Part shown: positions 16,729 to 26,395 of the stretch, one piece after another
How the letters are laid out: each line of letters starts with the position of its first letter
Numbering within the stretch: the first letter of the stretch is position 1
Assembly: GCF_003574445.1 (NCBI RefSeq)
Contig: NZ_KZ984579.1
Span: 1 to 47,874, forward strand
DNA: 47,874 nucleotides
Origin: Streptomyces sp. YIM 130001
Lineage (GTDB): Bacteria > Actinomycetota > Actinomycetes > Streptomycetales > Streptomycetaceae
Direction: 5' to 3'
Made by a program: the position numbers and the translations under genes
The notes under the pieces: model-generated
The model's database searches: none
Told to the model about the DNA's origin: nothing
The model's input: the letters and a program-made list of their open reading frames with translations, nothing else

Positions 16729-17517
16729 TCAGCGGAACCGGGAGCCGCGGCGCTGCTCGAGGATGGCGAACAGGGCGAGCATGAGCGCGGTGGCGGACAG
16801 TGCTGCGGCGGCGAGGACGATCCACGAGATGGGCTTCGAGGCTGAGGCGGCGGGGACGGTGTCTGGTGTCTCGTCTTTCGCTTTGCTGGCGGGCTGCTTC
16901 GAATCGGTGTCGGTGATGGGGACGTTGGGTGTGCCGGGCTTGAAGGGCTCGGCTGGTTCGGGGGTGACGCCGGTGCCGGTCTTGATGGTGAGTTTCAGTG
17001 GGAGGACGGTGCCGCGGCCGGGGTTCTTGGAGGTGATGCCGGCCTGGATGTAGTAGGTGCCGGACATGTTCGTGGGCTTGTCGCGGTCCTGCAGGGTGCC
17101 GGCCGAGCAGTCCGCAGTGACGTTGCCGCCCTTGCGGGAGGATTGGAGGTGTTTGTAGATGGCGGCCTTGTCGTGGTCGGCCTTGCACTGGTCGGGTTGT
17201 CGGGCCGGGTTGTAGATGCGTACGCCGAGGTGGTCGGGCTTGTCGCCGATGTCGTAGCCGGCTGGGAGCGTGGTGGCTGCCGTTACGGTGAGGGACTGCC
17301 CCGCCTTGAGGTGGATCTTGTAGAAGTACAGGTCTCCGACGATCAAGTCGCCTTCGAGGGTGCCCGGTTGGATGGCTCGAGCTGAATTGAACGAGGCTCC
17401 GCCACGGAGTGCTTCGCTGTCCTCGGCGCTGACGGCCGGGGAGGCGGCCGTGCCGAGCATGAGCGCGGCGGCGAGGCTGGTCAGGGCTGCGCGGGCCCCG
17501 GTCCGGGTCGGTGTCAC
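16729..17517 (-). CDS. Secreted, C-terminally anchored protein partner of the VWA protein
   Basis: The 262-residue protein starts with GTG at 17515-17517, overlapping the TGA of the VWA gene. An N-terminal signal peptide (ALTSLAAALMLGTAASPAVSA) precedes a domain with paired aromatic and acidic residues (DLIVGDLYFYKIHLKAGQSL) that resembles a pre-peptidase/jelly-roll-like beta domain, a Pro/Thr linker and a C-terminal membrane helix (SWIVLAAAALSATALMLALF) with a basic tail. The corresponding part of the upstream VWA protein (HWYKVRVRPGQALRF) is similar, so both proteins share this extracellular module. Function is unknown. Confidence 0.7.
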   Translation of the reverse strand: MTPTRTGARAALTSLAAALMLGTAASPAVSAEDSEALRGGASFNSARAIQPGTLEGDLIVGDLYFYKIHLKAGQSLTVTAATTLPAGYDIGDKPDHLGVRIYNPARQPDQCKADHDKAAIYKHLQSSRKGGNVTADCSAGTLQDRDKPTNMSGTYYIQAGITSKNPGRGTVLPLKLTIKTGTGVTPEPAEPFKPGTPNVPITDTDSKQPASKAKDETPDTVPAASASKPISWIVLAAAALSATALMLALFAILEQRRGSRFR

Positions 17518-18830
17518 GGGGTCCTCCGGCGGGTGACGGCGGGGCGGATGAGAGCGGCGAGCAGCAGACCGCCCAGGACCGCCGCGGCGATCGGGAGCGG
17601 CCGCATCAGGCTGTCGGAGGACGCGCCGGCGTTGCGGGCATCCGAGGCCGACGTGTCCGGCGTGCTCTTTCCGGCCTCGGCTCCTGCGTCTGTGGCGGGT
17701 TTCCCATCGGGGCCGACGGCCTGGCCTTCGACGCCGACGGAGAGCTCGACGGGGTGCTTCTTGGCTGCTGCCTGGACGTCGTTGACGACCTGTGCGCACA
17801 CGAGCGTGGAGGCCTTCTTGTCGGGCATCTGCCCCCACGTCATACGGTCGGTGACGACGCCGGTCGAGATCACGTTCGCCCAGAACGACTCCATCTGCTG
17901 CTCGTCGGCGAACGGCCGGCTCTCGCCCGGCAGATGGAGCCGGGCCCGGACGTAGGAGGCGTTCTCGTACGGGCCGTCCGGGATGACCGCGGAGCTGAAG
18001 CGCAGTGCCTGGCCCGGCCGCACGCGAACCTTGTACCAGTGGGACTGCCGGTATTCCATGGCGTCCTGGTACTGACCGGGTTCCAGGACCGGCGCCGACT
18101 CGCATGACTCGGCGCCGTGGACCTTGGTGCCGGACACCGCGTACGGCGTCAGTGCGCGTTTCACTGACCCGGCCAGTTCGTCGCCGAGTTCGTCGGCGTC
18201 GCCGGCGTCGACGTACTCGCCGCCGGTGGCCTTCGCGATGCACCGCAGCTCGGCCCGTGCCTTCGCGCCGACCTTGAATCCGACGGTGTCGACCGTGAGG
18301 TCGATGCCTGCTCCCTTCAGGTCTCGGGCGACGTCGCAGGCTGTCGGGGGCGCGCAGGTGTCCTCTCCGTCCGAGACGAGGATGATGCGGCGCGGCCCGC
18401 TGTCTCCGAGGTCCTTCGCGGCGGTCTTCAAGCTGCTGCCGATCGGTGTCATCCCGACCGCTTTGATCCCACGGACTTCGGATTTGGCCTTCTGCCGGGC
18501 TGTGTCGTCCATCTTGGCGACGGGGGAGAGGAGTTGGGTGTCGCGGCAGCCGGACCCGGTGTCCTCGCCGGGATATGTGGCGCCGTAGACCCGCAGCCCG
18601 AGAGCGGTGCCCTCGGGCACGTCATCGAGCAGTCCGGTCACTGCCGACTTGGCCGCGGCCAGCCGAGACTGCCCGCCGGCGTCCCGCTCCTTCATCGACC
18701 CTGATGCATCCAGCACCGTCATGATCTGCGGCTGCGGCTCCTCCGCCGCGACCGCTGAACCAGCCGCCAACGGCAGCCCCAGCAGCGTGGCCAGGGCTAT
18801 CAGTGCGATGCGTACACGCCGTGCCTTCAC
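17514..18830 (-). CDS. Surface von Willebrand factor A domain protein
   Basis: The 438-residue product starts with GTG at 18828-18830 (MKARRVRIALIALA), overlapping the previous gene. Behind the signal peptide comes a VWA domain: the MIDAS-type motif DASGSM near residue 38, GMTPIGSSL, and VSDGEDTCAPP. A beta-rich domain (SHWYKVRVRPGQALRFSS) and a C-terminal membrane segment with a basic tail complete it. VWA domains bind metal-dependent protein ligands. It is coupled with the genes on each side, and the kinase gene diverges 700 bases away. An adhesion or signalling role at the cell surface is inferred. Confidence 0.8.
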   Translation of the reverse strand: MKARRVRIALIALATLLGLPLAAGSAVAAEEPQPQIMTVLDASGSMKERDAGGQSRLAAAKSAVTGLLDDVPEGTALGLRVYGATYPGEDTGSGCRDTQLLSPVAKMDDTARQKAKSEVRGIKAVGMTPIGSSLKTAAKDLGDSGPRRIILVSDGEDTCAPPTACDVARDLKGAGIDLTVDTVGFKVGAKARAELRCIAKATGGEYVDAGDADELGDELAGSVKRALTPYAVSGTKVHGAESCESAPVLEPGQYQDAMEYRQSHWYKVRVRPGQALRFSSAVIPDGPYENASYVRARLHLPGESRPFADEQQMESFWANVISTGVVTDRMTWGQMPDKKASTLVCAQVVNDVQAAAKKHPVELSVGVEGQAVGPDGKPATDAGAEAGKSTPDTSASDARNAGASSDSLMRPLPIAAAVLGGLLLAALIRPAVTRRRTP

Positions 18831-19126
18831 TGGGCACCGCCGAAGGGTTCGTGCGGCTCGTCGGCTGCGGGCCCGGTTCCGGGGCGAGGCCAGACGGTGA
18901 TGACGTCTCCGTCCAGGGTCACCCGACGGCCTGGGAAGGCTGCCTGGACCTGGTCGAAATCGGGTAGATCGAAGGGCCGGCCGCCCTTGACGACCACCGC
19001 GTCGCCTTCCCAACTCACCTGTTGGGTGTCGGGCGGCCACATCTCCCGTGCCGTGCCGATCGCCTGCACGGGTGGCCCGGCGGTCGCCTCTTCGTTGTTG
19101 TGAAGTCCGTTTCGCGGCAGTGTCAT
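18827..19126 (-). CDS. Small hypothetical protein, first gene of VWA operon
   Basis: The 99-residue cytoplasmic protein begins MTLPRNGLHNNEE at ATG 19124-19126; a TTG at 19139-19141 would add five residues. It has strand-rich segments (QVSWEGDAVVVKGG and GRRVTLDGDVITVWPRP) and no membrane helix or known motif. Its stop overlaps the VWA GTG. No strong ribosome binding site precedes the ATG, so translation could be leaderless. Function unknown. Confidence 0.6.
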   Translation of the reverse strand: MTLPRNGLHNNEEATAGPPVQAIGTAREMWPPDTQQVSWEGDAVVVKGGRPFDLPDFDQVQAAFPGRRVTLDGDVITVWPRPGTGPAADEPHEPFGGAQ

Positions 19127-19526
19127 CACAAGCGTGTCCAAGTCAGGAGGCGATCGGGGGAGTTGAACCGAACCGTTGGTTCGCAGAAGAGAACATAATA
19201 TTCACTAGAGCAAATCTCAATAGGGTTCTGTCATCCCGCACCACCTGGGACCCGGAGCATCACCCGCCAACTCCCGGACTCGGAGCCTCGATGCCCTCGG
19301 ACGTCCCCTCAATCTCCCGGACAACTTCGGCCGCACCACCGCGCGACTCGGCCCCGAGCTCACTGCCCGACTGCACCCCCGCACCCGCCACGTGAAATCC
19401 TCTGTGCCGCGCACGCCCGCATCACCGACCGCCGAGCAACCGCGTGAGCGCGTCCCTTCGGCACCCACCCGGCGGGATGCAGCGCGCCAGCACGCGGCAG
19501 AGCAGACCTGACAGGAACGGGGCGGA
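19127..19526. promoter_or_regulatory. Divergent promoter region between VWA operon and kinase gene
   Basis: The 400-base gap separates divergent genes and must carry promoters for both. An AT-rich island at about 19180-19215 (containing AACATAATATTCAC) stands out and probably holds the leftward promoter. The right half reads partly like coding sequence in one plus-strand frame (around 19290-19400), possibly a relic. I recognise no operator. Confidence 0.45.
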
Positions 19527-20720
19527 ATGACCAACCACGCGTTCGCCGGCCGGTACGTCCTGGCCGACGAGATCGGCCGCGGCGGAGCCGGCGCCGTCTG
19601 GCGGGCCTGGGACCACCGCCGCCACACCTACGTGGCCGTCAAACTGCTCCAACGCCACAAGGCACAAGACCTACTGCGCTTCGTCCGCGAACAGAGCGTC
19701 CGCATCGATCACCCCCACGTCGTCGCTCCCGCCACGTGGGCTGCCGAGGACGACCAAGTCCTGTTCACCATGGACCTCGTCGCCGGCGGCTCACTCGAAA
19801 GCCTCGTCGGCGACTACGGCCCCCTCCCACCCCGGCTCGCCTGCCTCCTCATCGACCAACTCCTCGCCGGCCTCGAAGCCGTACACGCCGAGACGATCGT
19901 TCACCGCGACATCAAGCCCGCGAACATCCTCCTCGAGGCCACCGGCACCGGCCGCCCTCACCTGCGCCTCTCCGACTTCGGACTGGCCTGGCGTAAAGGC
20001 GAGCCACGCCTCACGCACACGCACCAGATCGTCGGCACACCCGGTTTCATCGCGCCCGAGCTTCTCGACGGAGACGATCCCCACGCAGCAGCCGACGTGT
20101 TCAACGTCGGCGTCGTCGCACTGTTCCTCCTGCAAGGAACGGCACCCGACACCAAGCAGCTCGTCCGGGAATTCGATCATGCCCGGGGCGTTCCACCGGC
20201 GCCCGCCGGCATCGACGACCGGCTCTGGCAGGCCCTCGGCCCGCTCCTTCACCCCGATCCCGCTTTGCGTATCCAGTCAGCAGCCCAAGCCCGCAGCCGA
20301 ATCGCTGACACTGCCGCGTACCTGCCAGCCGTCGACCACCACACCGAGCCGATCGACGTGTTCGATCAACTCGGGCCGCTCCCAGGAGGCTTCGGCCCGG
20401 ACGGCCCGACCCCACCAGCCGACCTGCCTCCACCCCCGGTAGAGCCGAACACCCCAGAGCTGGACCCGACTCCTCCGGAGTCGAAGACCACCACCTACCA
20501 CCTCGCGCCGCCGCAACCCACCACCCGGCACCCCGACGGTCACGAACGGCGCGGCCCCGATCCTCGAATCCCCGGCGCTCCCGCGCACCCACCATCTCCC
20601 GAGCAAGACCCGATCGGACCTGAGAAGACGGTAGGCGCGCCTGCGCGACTCGTCCTCCTGGCCGTTGTTGTTGCAGCGGTCGCTGCCGGCCTGTGGGCGC
20701 TCGCCTTGATCGGCACCTGA
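19527..20720 (+). CDS. Membrane-anchored Ser/Thr protein kinase
   Basis: The 397-residue Hanks-type kinase has a Gly loop GRGGAG (17-22), the lysine of VAVK (K39), catalytic HRDIKPAN (127-134) and metal-binding DFG within SDFGLA (151-153), then APELLDGD. A long Pro-rich linker precedes a C-terminal membrane helix at about 372-395, with only two residues outside, so there is no extracellular sensor. Start ATG at 19527 follows GGAACGGGGCGGA. Kinases next to VWA and Tad genes recur in actinomycetes; substrates here may include the adjacent membrane proteins, which is inference. Confidence 0.9.
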   Translation: MTNHAFAGRYVLADEIGRGGAGAVWRAWDHRRHTYVAVKLLQRHKAQDLLRFVREQSVRIDHPHVVAPATWAAEDDQVLFTMDLVAGGSLESLVGDYGPLPPRLACLLIDQLLAGLEAVHAETIVHRDIKPANILLEATGTGRPHLRLSDFGLAWRKGEPRLTHTHQIVGTPGFIAPELLDGDDPHAAADVFNVGVVALFLLQGTAPDTKQLVREFDHARGVPPAPAGIDDRLWQALGPLLHPDPALRIQSAAQARSRIADTAAYLPAVDHHTEPIDVFDQLGPLPGGFGPDGPTPPADLPPPPVEPNTPELDPTPPESKTTTYHLAPPQPTTRHPDGHERRGPDPRIPGAPAHPPSPEQDPIGPEKTVGAPARLVLLAVVVAAVAAGLWALALIGT

Positions 20721-20934
20721 GCGCTGCTCGGACGGAGCGTGCAGGAGCGGTGCTTGAGGCGTGGCGTGCCCCCGGCGGGCCGTGAGTGTCAGTGACTCGC
20801 CACATCCTCGGGAGATGGCGCGCCGTGTTCGCACAGCACCGGCGGCCCGCCCAGGGAGTGGTGATCACCAAGCTGGGGCAGATCGGCTTGGAGCGGCACC
20901 CGGCGGGGCCCAACGTGCAAAGGAGAGCGTCCAC

Positions 20935-21660
20935 TTGACCTATGAGCCTCACGACTTGCAGGTGACCTACGACCCCTCGAAGGGGTGGTCCCACTTCGTC
21001 CTGTACACCGAGCCCACCCGAGGCATCGTCATGGGCGGGCTCAACGCCACGACGACCATCGAGCCGACATCCGCCTATGCCCACGAGTGGCGCAACCGGC
21101 TGGAGCGATGTGATCCGAACCCCCTGCACACAACCCTCGTCGGGAACGAGGAGATGCCCAAGCTGTTCCACCCATGCGTGTACGAAGACAAGGAGAGCCC
21201 TTCGGCTGTCGCGGGAGATGGCTGCCTCTGCCGTCAGACGTGGGTAGACCCCGAATTCGGATCCCCGGTCGTCGCAGAGCACTACCGCACCGTGTCGGGC
21301 AACATCGAGCACTGGAAGTACCGGACATACGCCCCCCTCGACCTCCGTCCCGGAGATACCTTCGCTTCCCTGATCGTCGATGATGGGATGCAGTTCTGGG
21401 CGAGAACCTCCCACAGGCTGATCACACCTCTGCCGCAGGAGTCCGGACACGGCTACGGAGTGGGCTACAGCGGATCCGGGCCCCGCGCACTGGCGCAATA
21501 CATCCAGAGGCTCATTGAATCCGACGGTGAAGACACCGCTGCCGGCGACCGTGACAGTGGCAGTCCCGACCCGAACATCCTCGCCTGGGCGTCGAGCAAG
21601 CGCACTGTCCGAACTCTCGAGCTCTCGCTCAACGAGCTCAGAGCGATCCAGCACGGCTGA
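20935..21660 (+). CDS. Hypothetical protein with TTG start, 241 residues
   Basis: A TTG at 20935-20937 is chosen because AGGAG sits nine bases upstream and the protein-like reading starts there (LTYEPHDLQVTYDPSKGW); the frame is open further upstream but that part is unlike protein. The acidic, soluble product has LFHPCVYEDKE, GCLCRQTWVDPEFGSP and HYRTVSGNIEHW, with a few Cys and many aromatics, and no recognisable catalytic motif or membrane segment. It is convergent with the polymerase cassette. I do not recognise the family. Confidence 0.6.
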   Translation: MTYEPHDLQVTYDPSKGWSHFVLYTEPTRGIVMGGLNATTTIEPTSAYAHEWRNRLERCDPNPLHTTLVGNEEMPKLFHPCVYEDKESPSAVAGDGCLCRQTWVDPEFGSPVVAEHYRTVSGNIEHWKYRTYAPLDLRPGDTFASLIVDDGMQFWARTSHRLITPLPQESGHGYGVGYSGSGPRALAQYIQRLIESDGEDTAAGDRDSGSPDPNILAWASSKRTVRTLELSLNELRAIQHG

Positions 21661-21780
21661 GACAGCCGGTGTCTGGTGATCTGACCAGCATCCGCCGGTA
21701 CACAGTCCCTCGACACGACCGCCAGTGCTCGCCGATTTGGGGCAGGGTGCTGGCGGTCGGCGTCGTGAGGGGATGCCCGG

Positions 21781-22851
21781 TCACGGCCCGCGGCGGCGGA
21801 AGGCCGACCAGGCAGGTCCCCCTCCAGCGGTCGGGGCGGCTTCGCTGCTGACCTGGCTGAGCGTGCTGGGCCGCACGGCGTGGTCGCCGAAGCGGGCGCG
21901 AGCCTGGTCGGAGGCCTCCTCGATGCGGCGGCGTTTGTCGTCGGCGGGGTCGAGGAGGAGTTGGTGTGTGGCGTGTTGGGCGTTTGTGAGGTGTTCGGCG
22001 CGGAGCGTGATGGTGCGGACGCGGGCGCGTTCGAGGGCGAGGCGGGTGTAGAGGTCGTAGGCGGTGGTGGTGAGGGTGGGGGAGTGGGCGGTGAGTTCGG
22101 CCAGGGTTCGGGTGCGTTGGGTGCTGGTGCCGTCGGCGTAGACGACGGTCAGAGAGAGTCGGGCGGCGACCTGGCCGCTGGTGCGTAGGCGCAGTCCGAG
22201 CCGTTCGGTGAGTCCGATGAGCGCGCGGCGGTGGGCGTGGTGGTCGAGTTCGTCGTGCGGGAACGACCACGTGGCGCCAGCGGATTGGGGTGCGGCCGCG
22301 GGGATGACGGGGCGCGGGTCATGTCCGCGGGCGCGTTCGTGAAGGGTGGTGGCGGTGGTCTTGCCAAGGATGCGCTGCAGGGTGAGCGCGGGGACGTCGG
22401 TGAGGTCGCCGATGCGGTGGATGCCGTAGTCGGCCAGAGTCCGGGCGGTAGCCGGCCCGACTCCGAACAGGGCCGCGACAGGCTGCGGGTGGAGGAAGCC
22501 GGCGACGGCGTCCGGGGTGGGGTCGATGATGGTGCAGTGGCCGGGTGCGGTGACGGCGGCGGCCATGGAAGCGAGCATGCGGTTCGGCCCGGCCCCGATC
22601 GTGGCTTGCAGTCCGTACAGCGCCGCGAGCCGCAGTTGGACCAGGAGCGCCAGGTCGCGTGTGTCCCGGTCGAAGTACCGGTGTGCGCCCGTGACATCAA
22701 GATCCGCCCCGTCGGGTGGCAGAGCCTGGACGAGCGGGGTGATGTCCCGCAGCAGCGCGAGGGCCTGCTCGTACGTGTCCTGGTCGGCGGGGCCGACCCG
22801 GTAGAGGTGGATCCGCAGGACGCTCTTGGTGCCGGCCGCTGGGCAGCTCAT
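21781..22851 (-). CDS. Y-family DNA polymerase-like protein, catalytically impaired (ImuB-like)
   Basis: The 356-residue protein aligns with the Y-family palm, thumb and little-finger region: PPDGADLDVTGAHRYF stands where active DinB has SIDEAYLDVTG, so the conserved Glu is Gly. The N-terminal strand with the first catalytic Asp (as in HLDMDAFFA) is absent; the protein starts at about residue 70 of a normal polymerase. VAALFGVGPATARTLADYGI is a helix-hairpin-helix typical of the family. The gene begins seven bases after dnaE2, so the two are one operon. In the ImuABC mutasome such a non-catalytic protein bridges DnaE2 to the beta clamp; here ImuA is missing. Confidence 0.8.
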   Translation of the reverse strand: MSCPAAGTKSVLRIHLYRVGPADQDTYEQALALLRDITPLVQALPPDGADLDVTGAHRYFDRDTRDLALLVQLRLAALYGLQATIGAGPNRMLASMAAAVTAPGHCTIIDPTPDAVAGFLHPQPVAALFGVGPATARTLADYGIHRIGDLTDVPALTLQRILGKTTATTLHERARGHDPRPVIPAAAPQSAGATWSFPHDELDHHAHRRALIGLTERLGLRLRTSGQVAARLSLTVVYADGTSTQRTRTLAELTAHSPTLTTTAYDLYTRLALERARVRTITLRAEHLTNAQHATHQLLLDPADDKRRRIEEASDQARARFGDHAVRPSTLSQVSSEAAPTAGGGPAWSAFRRRGP

Positions 22852-22858
22852 CGGCCGG

Positions 22859-25800
22859 TCACCCGGCCGATCCGGGGCTGCGGTGGCCGAGGCGCCGCAG
22901 GTCGGCGGAGCGGCTGCCGGCAGGCTGCAGATCGCTCCACGCCGCCAACTGCGCGCCAGCCGTTCCGTCGGTCAGAGTCCGCCCAGCAGTCGGGGTGGGT
23001 TCGGGATGTGCGGGGGTCGGGGCGGGCTGAGTGTGGCCGAGCAGGCGTAGGGCTGCTTCGGGGCCGTGGTCGCGGCGTGCGGCGGCGATGTCGTCGAGGT
23101 TCCAGGCCATGCTGCCGACGACGGTGCGGCGGTTGCCGCGTCGGGAGACGGTGCCGCGGACGAGGAGGAGCCCGGAGTGGAACACGGTGTGCGCGACGGC
23201 TTCGTGGCTGTCCTCGAAGAAGGCGAGGTCGACGAGTCCGAATCCGTCCTCCAGGGTCACGAAGATGACGCGCTTGCCGCTCGGGATGGGTGGGGTCTGG
23301 GTGGAGGCGCGGACGCCGGCGACGAGCACGTGCTGGCCGGCGTGCAAGTGCTGGAGGTGGGTGGCGTCGGTGGCGCCGAGCTCGCGCAGGAGCCGGTGGT
23401 GGTGCTCGAGGAGATGCCGCGTGACGTCGACGGCCAGCACGTCCAGCTCTGCGTCCATCACGTCGCGGCTCGTCATCGCGGGCAGTCCGGCCGGGCCTGC
23501 GGTCACCGGGCCGGTATCGAGGGGGAGTTGCCCGTCTGCGGTGGTGCGTTGGCGGGTCTGGCGGTGGAGCTCGGTGGCCTGCAGCAGCAGGTCGCGCCGG
23601 TTCATCTCGCCGGTGAGTTTGTCCAGGGCGCCGATCTGGACGAGGCGCTGGGCGAGCGGCAGGGAGGGGCGGGCACGCTGCCACAGATCCTGCAGACCGG
23701 CATACGGGCGGCCGGCGTCGATCCGTTCGGCCTCCGCGTCGGTGATGCCGCGGACCGTGGACAGTGCGAGCCGCACCGCCCACCCCTGTGTGGCGTCGTC
23801 GCTGGGCTCCACGGAGTGGAACGGCCGGGAGTGGTTGACGTGGACGGGCAGGACGGGGACGCCGTGACGGCGGGCGTCGTGGACGAGGACGCGGCGCGGC
23901 CACATGCCGGGGTCGTGTTCGAACAGGCCGGCGTAGAAGGCGGCGGGGTGGTGGGTCTTGAGCCACGCGGACTGCACCGCCGGTACGGCGAACGCGACCG
24001 CATGCGCCCGGCAGAATCCGTATGCACCGAACTCCCGGATGGTCGCCCACACTTCGGCCACGACCTCGGTGGTGTAGCCGCGTTCGGTGGAGGTGCGGGT
24101 GAACCAGGTGCCGACGTTGTCGATGCGGTCGGGGTCGGCGAGGGCGCGGCGGGCGACGTCGGCGGCCGCCCGGTCGCAGCCGGTCATTTTCGACAGGATG
24201 GCCATGATCTGTTCGTGCCAGATGACGACGCCGTAGGTGTCGTCGAGGATCGGCGCGAGATCGGGATGCGGATAGTGCGGCCGCTCAAGTCCGTGCCGGG
24301 CGGCGATGAAGCGGGCCGGCATTCCGCCCGCCACGGGGCCGGGCCGGAAAAGTGAGATGTCGGCGATGACGTCCTGCATGTGCTGCGGCTGCAGGCGCGC
24401 GATCAGGTCCTGCTGACCGGACGACTCGATCTGGAAGCAGCCGAGAACGTCGCCGCGGCGGATCAGGTCGAACGTCGCCTCGTCGGCGAGGTCGACATGG
24501 TCGGGGCTGTCGAGGTCGATGTGCCGGCCGGTCGTGCGACGCACCTCGGTGACGCCGTGCGCGAGCGCGGACTGCATCCGCACCCCCAGCACATCCAGCT
24601 TGAGCAGGCCGAGTGCTTCGACGTCTTCTTTGTCGGCCTGGACCATGGGGTAGCCGCCGGGGGTGGGCTGTACCGGGAGCCGGTCGAGCAGGGTGGCGTT
24701 GGAGAGGATCACGCCGCACGGGTGCATCGCATATCCGCGGACCAGGCCGTCGAGGCCGGCCGCGAGTTCCCACAACGGCCCGAACTGCTCAGCCCCAGCA
24801 TGAAGTTGGCGGAGTTCGGGGAGTTCGCGCAGTGCGTGGGGGATGTCGACGGCCCGGATGTGCGGAAAGGATTTGGCGATGCGGTCGACGGTCTGCGGGG
24901 TGATGCCGAGTGCGAGGCCGGTGTCGCGCAGCGCGTGCCGGGCCCGGTAGGTCTCGGGCATGCCGGTGACCGCGACCCGCTCGGCCCCGAACCGGTCGAA
25001 GATCTTGTCGTACACGTCGAGGCGGCGGGCGGACTCCACGTCGATGTCGATGTCCGGCAGGGACGTCCGACGCTCGGACAGGAACCGCTCGAAGAGCAGC
25101 CGGTGCTCGAGGGGATTCGCGGTGGCGACGAACAACGAGTGGTTGACCATGGAGCCGGCTCCGGAGCCGCGGGCGGCGACCCGTACGCCCATGGCCCGCA
25201 CGTCGGCGACGACCTGGGCGACGGCCAGGAAATACCCCTCGTAGCGCAGCCTTGCGATGACGCCGAGCTCGTAGTCGAGCTGGTCGAGCGCCCGCCGGTC
25301 GGTGTCGAGGCCGCGGGCGGTCATGCCGGCCTCGCACCGCTGCCGCAGCAGCCGCATCCCGTCCCCCGGCTCGTCGCCCGCGCCCACGACGTGCGGCTCG
25401 GGAAAGTGCGGACGCCCCACCCCAAGGCCGGCGGCGTCCAGCCGGCACCGGGCCGCGGTCTCCTCCGTCTCGCGCAGCAGACGCGCGGCCCGCTCGGGCC
25501 CGTCGCCCGCGGCCGCCGCGATCCGCTCCGCTACCTCACCCATCTCCGCTGGTCCCTTGAGCCAGCGTTGCCCGCAGTCGAGCCGGCGCCGGTCCACCGG
25601 CCGCAGCAGCCGCCCCGCATCGAGCACGTCCGCGAGCCGATGCTGGCCCGCATCCGCGTAACGGACGGCGCCCGTCAACACCGCCGGCACACCGGCTTCG
25701 TCGGCGAGCTGCACGGTGCGGCCCGCCAGCCGCAGCGACCCCGGCCCGGTCCCGTTCAGCCCGTGCCACACCACCTCCAGCCCCACCCGCGCCCCAGTAC

Positions 25801-26338
25801 CGGCCAGCTCACGCCACGGTGCCAGCAGCCGCCCCGCCACATCCGGGCGCCCATGCGCCAGAGCACGCACCGGCTCCGACACCGGCCCGAGCAGCACACA
25901 CAATCCCTCACCGACGTGCTCGAGCAGCGACCCCCACGACGCCACCGGCACTACCCCCGCCGACGTCCCCACCTGAGCGGCCGACACCAGCCGGCACAGC
26001 CGCGCCCACCCCGCCACCGACTCGGCGAGGACGGTGACCCGCAACGGCGCCTCCTCGACATACGCGCCACCACGGGCCGGCGCCCGACGCCGCTCCCGGC
26101 TTCCCGCGGCGGGCTCGGTGGTGGGGGCGACGGCCAGGTCGACGCCGAGGACCGGCCGCACCCCGTGCACCGCGGCCGCCTGCAGGAAGCGGACCGCGCC
26201 GGCGACCGTGTCCCGGTCGGTCAGCGCCAGCGTGCTCATACCCCGCTCGGCAGCCCGGCGGACCAGGTCCTCGGGGTGCGAGGCGCCGTAGCGCAGCGAG
26301 TAGCCGGACGCGACATGCAGATGAGTAAATCCGCCCAT
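22859..26338 (-). CDS. dnaE2: Error-prone DNA polymerase III alpha subunit, DnaE2/ImuC type
   Basis: The 1159-residue C-family polymerase begins MGGFTHLHVASGYS at ATG 26336-26338. The PHP domain follows (HLH, then ALTDRDTVAGAVRF), the polymerase core carries catalytic PDIDIDVE and LLKLDVLG, and the C-terminal part includes an HhH/OB-fold region (HVLVAGVRASTQTP). DnaE2 copies damaged templates in translesion synthesis. A LexA-type box lies 57-73 bases upstream, and an ImuB-like gene follows at seven bases. It differs from the replicative DnaE in length and context. Extensions upstream of 26338 reach into the regulatory region and are not used. Confidence 0.9.
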   Translation of the reverse strand: MGGFTHLHVASGYSLRYGASHPEDLVRRAAERGMSTLALTDRDTVAGAVRFLQAAAVHGVRPVLGVDLAVAPTTEPAAGSRERRRAPARGGAYVEEAPLRVTVLAESVAGWARLCRLVSAAQVGTSAGVVPVASWGSLLEHVGEGLCVLLGPVSEPVRALAHGRPDVAGRLLAPWRELAGTGARVGLEVVWHGLNGTGPGSLRLAGRTVQLADEAGVPAVLTGAVRYADAGQHRLADVLDAGRLLRPVDRRRLDCGQRWLKGPAEMGEVAERIAAAAGDGPERAARLLRETEETAARCRLDAAGLGVGRPHFPEPHVVGAGDEPGDGMRLLRQRCEAGMTARGLDTDRRALDQLDYELGVIARLRYEGYFLAVAQVVADVRAMGVRVAARGSGAGSMVNHSLFVATANPLEHRLLFERFLSERRTSLPDIDIDVESARRLDVYDKIFDRFGAERVAVTGMPETYRARHALRDTGLALGITPQTVDRIAKSFPHIRAVDIPHALRELPELRQLHAGAEQFGPLWELAAGLDGLVRGYAMHPCGVILSNATLLDRLPVQPTPGGYPMVQADKEDVEALGLLKLDVLGVRMQSALAHGVTEVRRTTGRHIDLDSPDHVDLADEATFDLIRRGDVLGCFQIESSGQQDLIARLQPQHMQDVIADISLFRPGPVAGGMPARFIAARHGLERPHYPHPDLAPILDDTYGVVIWHEQIMAILSKMTGCDRAAADVARRALADPDRIDNVGTWFTRTSTERGYTTEVVAEVWATIREFGAYGFCRAHAVAFAVPAVQSAWLKTHHPAAFYAGLFEHDPGMWPRRVLVHDARRHGVPVLPVHVNHSRPFHSVEPSDDATQGWAVRLALSTVRGITDAEAERIDAGRPYAGLQDLWQRARPSLPLAQRLVQIGALDKLTGEMNRRDLLLQATELHRQTRQRTTADGQLPLDTGPVTAGPAGLPAMTSRDVMDAELDVLAVDVTRHLLEHHHRLLRELGATDATHLQHLHAGQHVLVAGVRASTQTPPIPSGKRVIFVTLEDGFGLVDLAFFEDSHEAVAHTVFHSGLLLVRGTVSRRGNRRTVVGSMAWNLDDIAAARRDHGPEAALRLLGHTQPAPTPAHPEPTPTAGRTLTDGTAGAQLAAWSDLQPAGSRSADLRRLGHRSPGSAG

Positions 26339-26395
26339 ATCGCACCCCCACCCCGCACTGCACTCTCCCTGGCCATGGCCGAATCCTTCCCGATT

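Noticed and set aside
17518..18243. N-terminal extension of the 16729-17517 gene
   Set aside because: It overlaps the VWA gene in another frame; the signal peptide and GTGA overlap fix the start at 17517.
19290..19400. Possible recombinase-like fragment upstream of the kinase
   Set aside because: Resemblance to integrase segments is weak and no catalytic residues could be placed.
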